Below, piece by piece: positions 61,429 through 64,000 of a stretch of 64,000 nt of DNA. Location of the stretch: positions 26,140,214-26,204,213 of the forward strand of contig CM049320.1 in NCBI GenBank assembly GCA_026874595.1. Direction: 5' to 3'. A model generated the notes under the pieces. That model had not been told where the DNA came from. It saw nothing but the letters and a program-made list of their open reading frames with translations, and made no database searches. Made by a program: the position numbers and the translations under genes. The DNA is from Sipunculus nudus (taxonomy: Eukaryota; Annelida; Sipuncula; Golfingiida; Sipunculidae). Within the stretch, counting starts at the first letter, position 1. Each line of letters starts with the position of its first letter.

Positions 61429-63793
61429 CCAGTTACAACGATTATCTTATTGTAGCCCCCCCCCCCCCGCGCTAAAAATCATGGATTCGCCCCTGACCAC
61501 AGTATCACCCTCCTTCCTCTCTCCCCCCCTCTCTTTCTCTCTCCCCGCCCCTCCCTCCTCTCATTCCCTTTCACTCCCATATGAAACAGAAATAAATATG
61601 TCTTGGCTTAACACACATCATAACAAATATACAAGTCATGACTTGGGTGTTCGTTGATTAAGGGTCATTTGGAATCTACTTAACGACCACTGGCATTGAA
61701 TTAATGAAAGCTAGCTTATACAGCCAGGTATTGTCCATGGTACGTAACGACATGCTGGAACAGTTGAAACGTGATGTACTAAAATACCTGAATATATTTA
61801 TTTACTTTTACCTGTATACTTTGTTTTGGTTTGTATAAAAGCACGTGATTTTTTACCGCCACAGCTAACAAAATTCGTTTCAAATAGTGATATAGTTAAA
61901 TGCTATTTTGAGCACTATCCTTAGTTACACTTGACTTCACTAAATAATATCCCACTATCTGTCTCACTTTTTACTACAACCTTCCGATCCCCGCTCCCTC
62001 TGTCATTCCCTCTCTCGCAGTGTGAATGAAAGTATATACGAAACTTGCCGTTACATAATTGTTTGTTTTGCTTCACCTAAACTAACTACCCATCTAAGCT
62101 CCTATGTGAATTACACAAGGATAGAAAGCATTCATGGAGCGCATGCATGCACCTCCGCCAATGTCTGTATTAAATAACCTTTATGAAGGTTTTGTCGGAG
62201 AGTAGCCCGCGGGCCAAAAAATACGTAAGTGGTTAAATTCTGGGTCGGATCATTAGGCTCTATTTTTTTATTCTAAGAGAAATAAGGGACATATAATTGG
62301 TTAACTCCAGGTCCATGTTTTAATTATATCTACCCATTCCAATCAAATATATTTTGTCTTCTGTTGTCGGGGCCCGTCTATCTGCAATATTCACCCGACA
62401 CTCACCGAGTCCTTTTAGATATCCCTCAGACACACACACACACACACACAGTTACACACCCATAGACGCAATAACACACACACACACACAACACGACTGA
62501 GCAAGATTGGCCTACGAGACGAACGTCCATTCGTTGGCGGGATTAAACGTTTAGTGCATTACGTAAAGTTGATAATAATGACCATGCCAGCCAGGCATAT
62601 ATCGTTCCAAATCAATAAAATCCGCACGTTCTTGTGTATAACTACAGACGTCATAATCATGGCACGTTAAGAACTAATTTACTCACTTGGGTCAGGCCGA
62701 GTTCCAGATTATGATAAAGCTATAAATATGGCACTTTTATCACGACTCTCAGTATTTCATGACGGAGCGTACAACGAGTCACGACAGCGGATATATTTAA
62801 CAATTATTTTTAGCTGACATTTACATTTTCCTTCTGAATTGCCTATTAACCATTTAGAATATGGTTGAATATATATATATATATAAGCCCTATATCTCTT
62901 ATGATTCATTCCCTTGGCCTTCAGCTTCTAAGCTTTATACAGGGGGGGCCGTATACGCCGCATTCTATGCTGACGTAGAACGTTTGATTACATGCTTATG
63001 CAGTTCTTCAACTTCCTTAAAATATACCCTGAAATGATAATATTGGTTCCTGTATTCATCTACTATTCGGGCATTATATCATACATCATCTAATGTCTAC
63101 CGCTCGGACATTTATTTCAAGAAGATAAAATAATTTAATTTTTATCCAACATTTCCTTTGTGATGTAATGATTTTCCTGTTCAGCAAAACAATTTTGTTA
63201 TTATCATTCTTTTCTCTGACCATATGGCATTTTTATCGAAACATACAAAATAAAGAAAAAAAAAAAAAAGAAAACAAAAAAATTCCCGCGCACACTGATT
63301 TCTGGAAAAAGTGCCTTATAAAACCAACCTTATTTTGGCCTAAACCCTGTTTATGATATTTTGATTTAGAGTAATCGCCAATTGAAAAAGGACATCCACT
63401 GGTGGGACGTATTTTTTTTTTAAATGACGATATCCAATTTATATAGCAGTAGTATCACCAGCCCTGTAATGCTTGACGAGTTAATAAATACACAATGCAC
63501 CGATAAAAGAAACAGACGACACAACGTCAAAGAACAAGACGCCCATTGCTTCACTTTCCGTATGTAAAATATGAAAAAAATAGTATCGCATCCAAATACA
63601 GGGGGCAGCACAGTCTGACCGAGTACAATCGGATACAATAACATGTCTCTCAGTATTTTAGCCCATTGCTGGTGAAGTACATTTGTAATTTTGTAGGACG
63701 GGAAGACTTATAGTGATTGATGAATTAATTTCTATTTTCAAATTTTTCTATTTTCAAATTTAGGTAAACAAAAATGTGGGCGGACCTACACAG
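60370..63793 (+). CDS. 5' exons of a secreted protein, gene continues beyond the window
   Basis: Exon 1 (60370-60439) codes for MAGLRVGVLFFTAVMQVQTW then AQE: a short basic start, a hydrophobic core and a likely cut after TWA, i.e. a signal peptide. It ends at the consensus donor AAG/GTACGT in phase 1. A compatible small exon at 63764-63793 (ATTTAG acceptor, ACACAG/GTATAG donor) would add GKQKCGRTYT and again ends in phase 1. C-G-x-T-Y-T resembles the first strand of a CUB domain, but ten residues cannot prove it. The rest lies right of the window. Exon 1 is fairly secure; exon 2 is tentative. Confidence 0.5.
61376..61418. repeat. (TA)n microsatellite
   Basis: About 21 AT units. Confidence 0.95.
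61455..61495 (-). mobile_element. Truncated end of a G-rich hAT-like MITE
   Basis: The reverse complement reads CAGGGGCGAATCCATGATTT followed by a G run, matching the left end of 13423-13617 but lacking the body. Confidence 0.55.
61496..63763. other. Intron of the secreted-protein gene or intergenic
   Basis: Pyrimidine-rich CT stretches near 61520-61560, a (CA)n at about 62430-62485, and the second copy of the 16850 repeat at 63207-63325 (CATTTTTATCGAAACA ... GCCTTATAAAA). No other exon was recognised. Confidence 0.4.
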
Positions 63794-64000
63794 GTATAGT
63801 GTAAAAACAGTGGCGCTTGAATCCCTAATTATAACAAAGTCTTCATATCTCCAATGTTCTTAAAGATACTACGATGAAATCAGGTCAAACGACCCAATAA
63901 TAAAATGGTTATACCGTGTTATCACTTGCAATATGACAAGGTAGGCAAATCAGCCAAAACCTTTCGTGCGATAATGAGGGAGGTTACGTTCTCGACCCGC

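Overview
The window is eukaryotic nuclear DNA from an invertebrate animal. Its genes carry introns with GT/AG sites and animal mitochondrial and DNA-repair orthologues. The sequence is AT-rich and full of (TA)n microsatellites, poly-G/poly-C runs, hAT-like and other terminal-inverted-repeat elements, LINEs, a Penelope-like fragment and a tRNA-headed SINE. A marine mollusc, probably a bivalve, fits best, but that is inference from style; no species-diagnostic gene is present.

Host genes in order: a single-exon UDP-glucuronosyltransferase (11180-12742, minus); a four-exon FAAP20 orthologue of the Fanconi anaemia core complex (23088-26414, minus), whose last exon is too short to show as a long ORF; a two-exon mitochondrial elongation factor Tu (31044-34812, minus) with an unusual basic C-terminal tail; a five-exon cytidine deaminase (48944-58294, plus), complete and in phase through every junction; and the first two exons of a secreted protein (60370-63793, plus) that runs off the right edge. 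These genes share no pathway and show no operon-like organisation.

The rest is mainly mobile DNA. 1-1364: two copies of a TTAA-targeting MITE, one sitting inside a G-rich hAT-like MITE. 4145-5505, 27734-30171 (with another element nested inside) and 41966-42945: hAT-type elements, each with a matching 8-bp target duplication. 6500-7500: the 3' part of a Penelope-like element (GIY-YIG end) followed by a well-formed type I hammerhead ribozyme. 18961-19757: a LINE 3' fragment. 35406-36517: a pogo/Tigger-like element with TA duplications. 37440-41117: a degraded LINE with endonuclease, reverse transcriptase and zinc-knuckle parts. 43674-47479: a 3.8-kb inverted-repeat element with AGAACC/GGTTCT modules near its ends and a spliced-looking, non-transposase unit inside. 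Introns of the cytidine deaminase gene hold a SINE, a foldback and a 278-bp tandem array.

The best candidates for something new are the hammerhead ribozyme at 7425-7492, the captured transcription unit in the 3.8-kb element, the PIP-box-like motif in the long FAAP20, and the lysine/arginine-rich tail of the mitochondrial EF-Tu.
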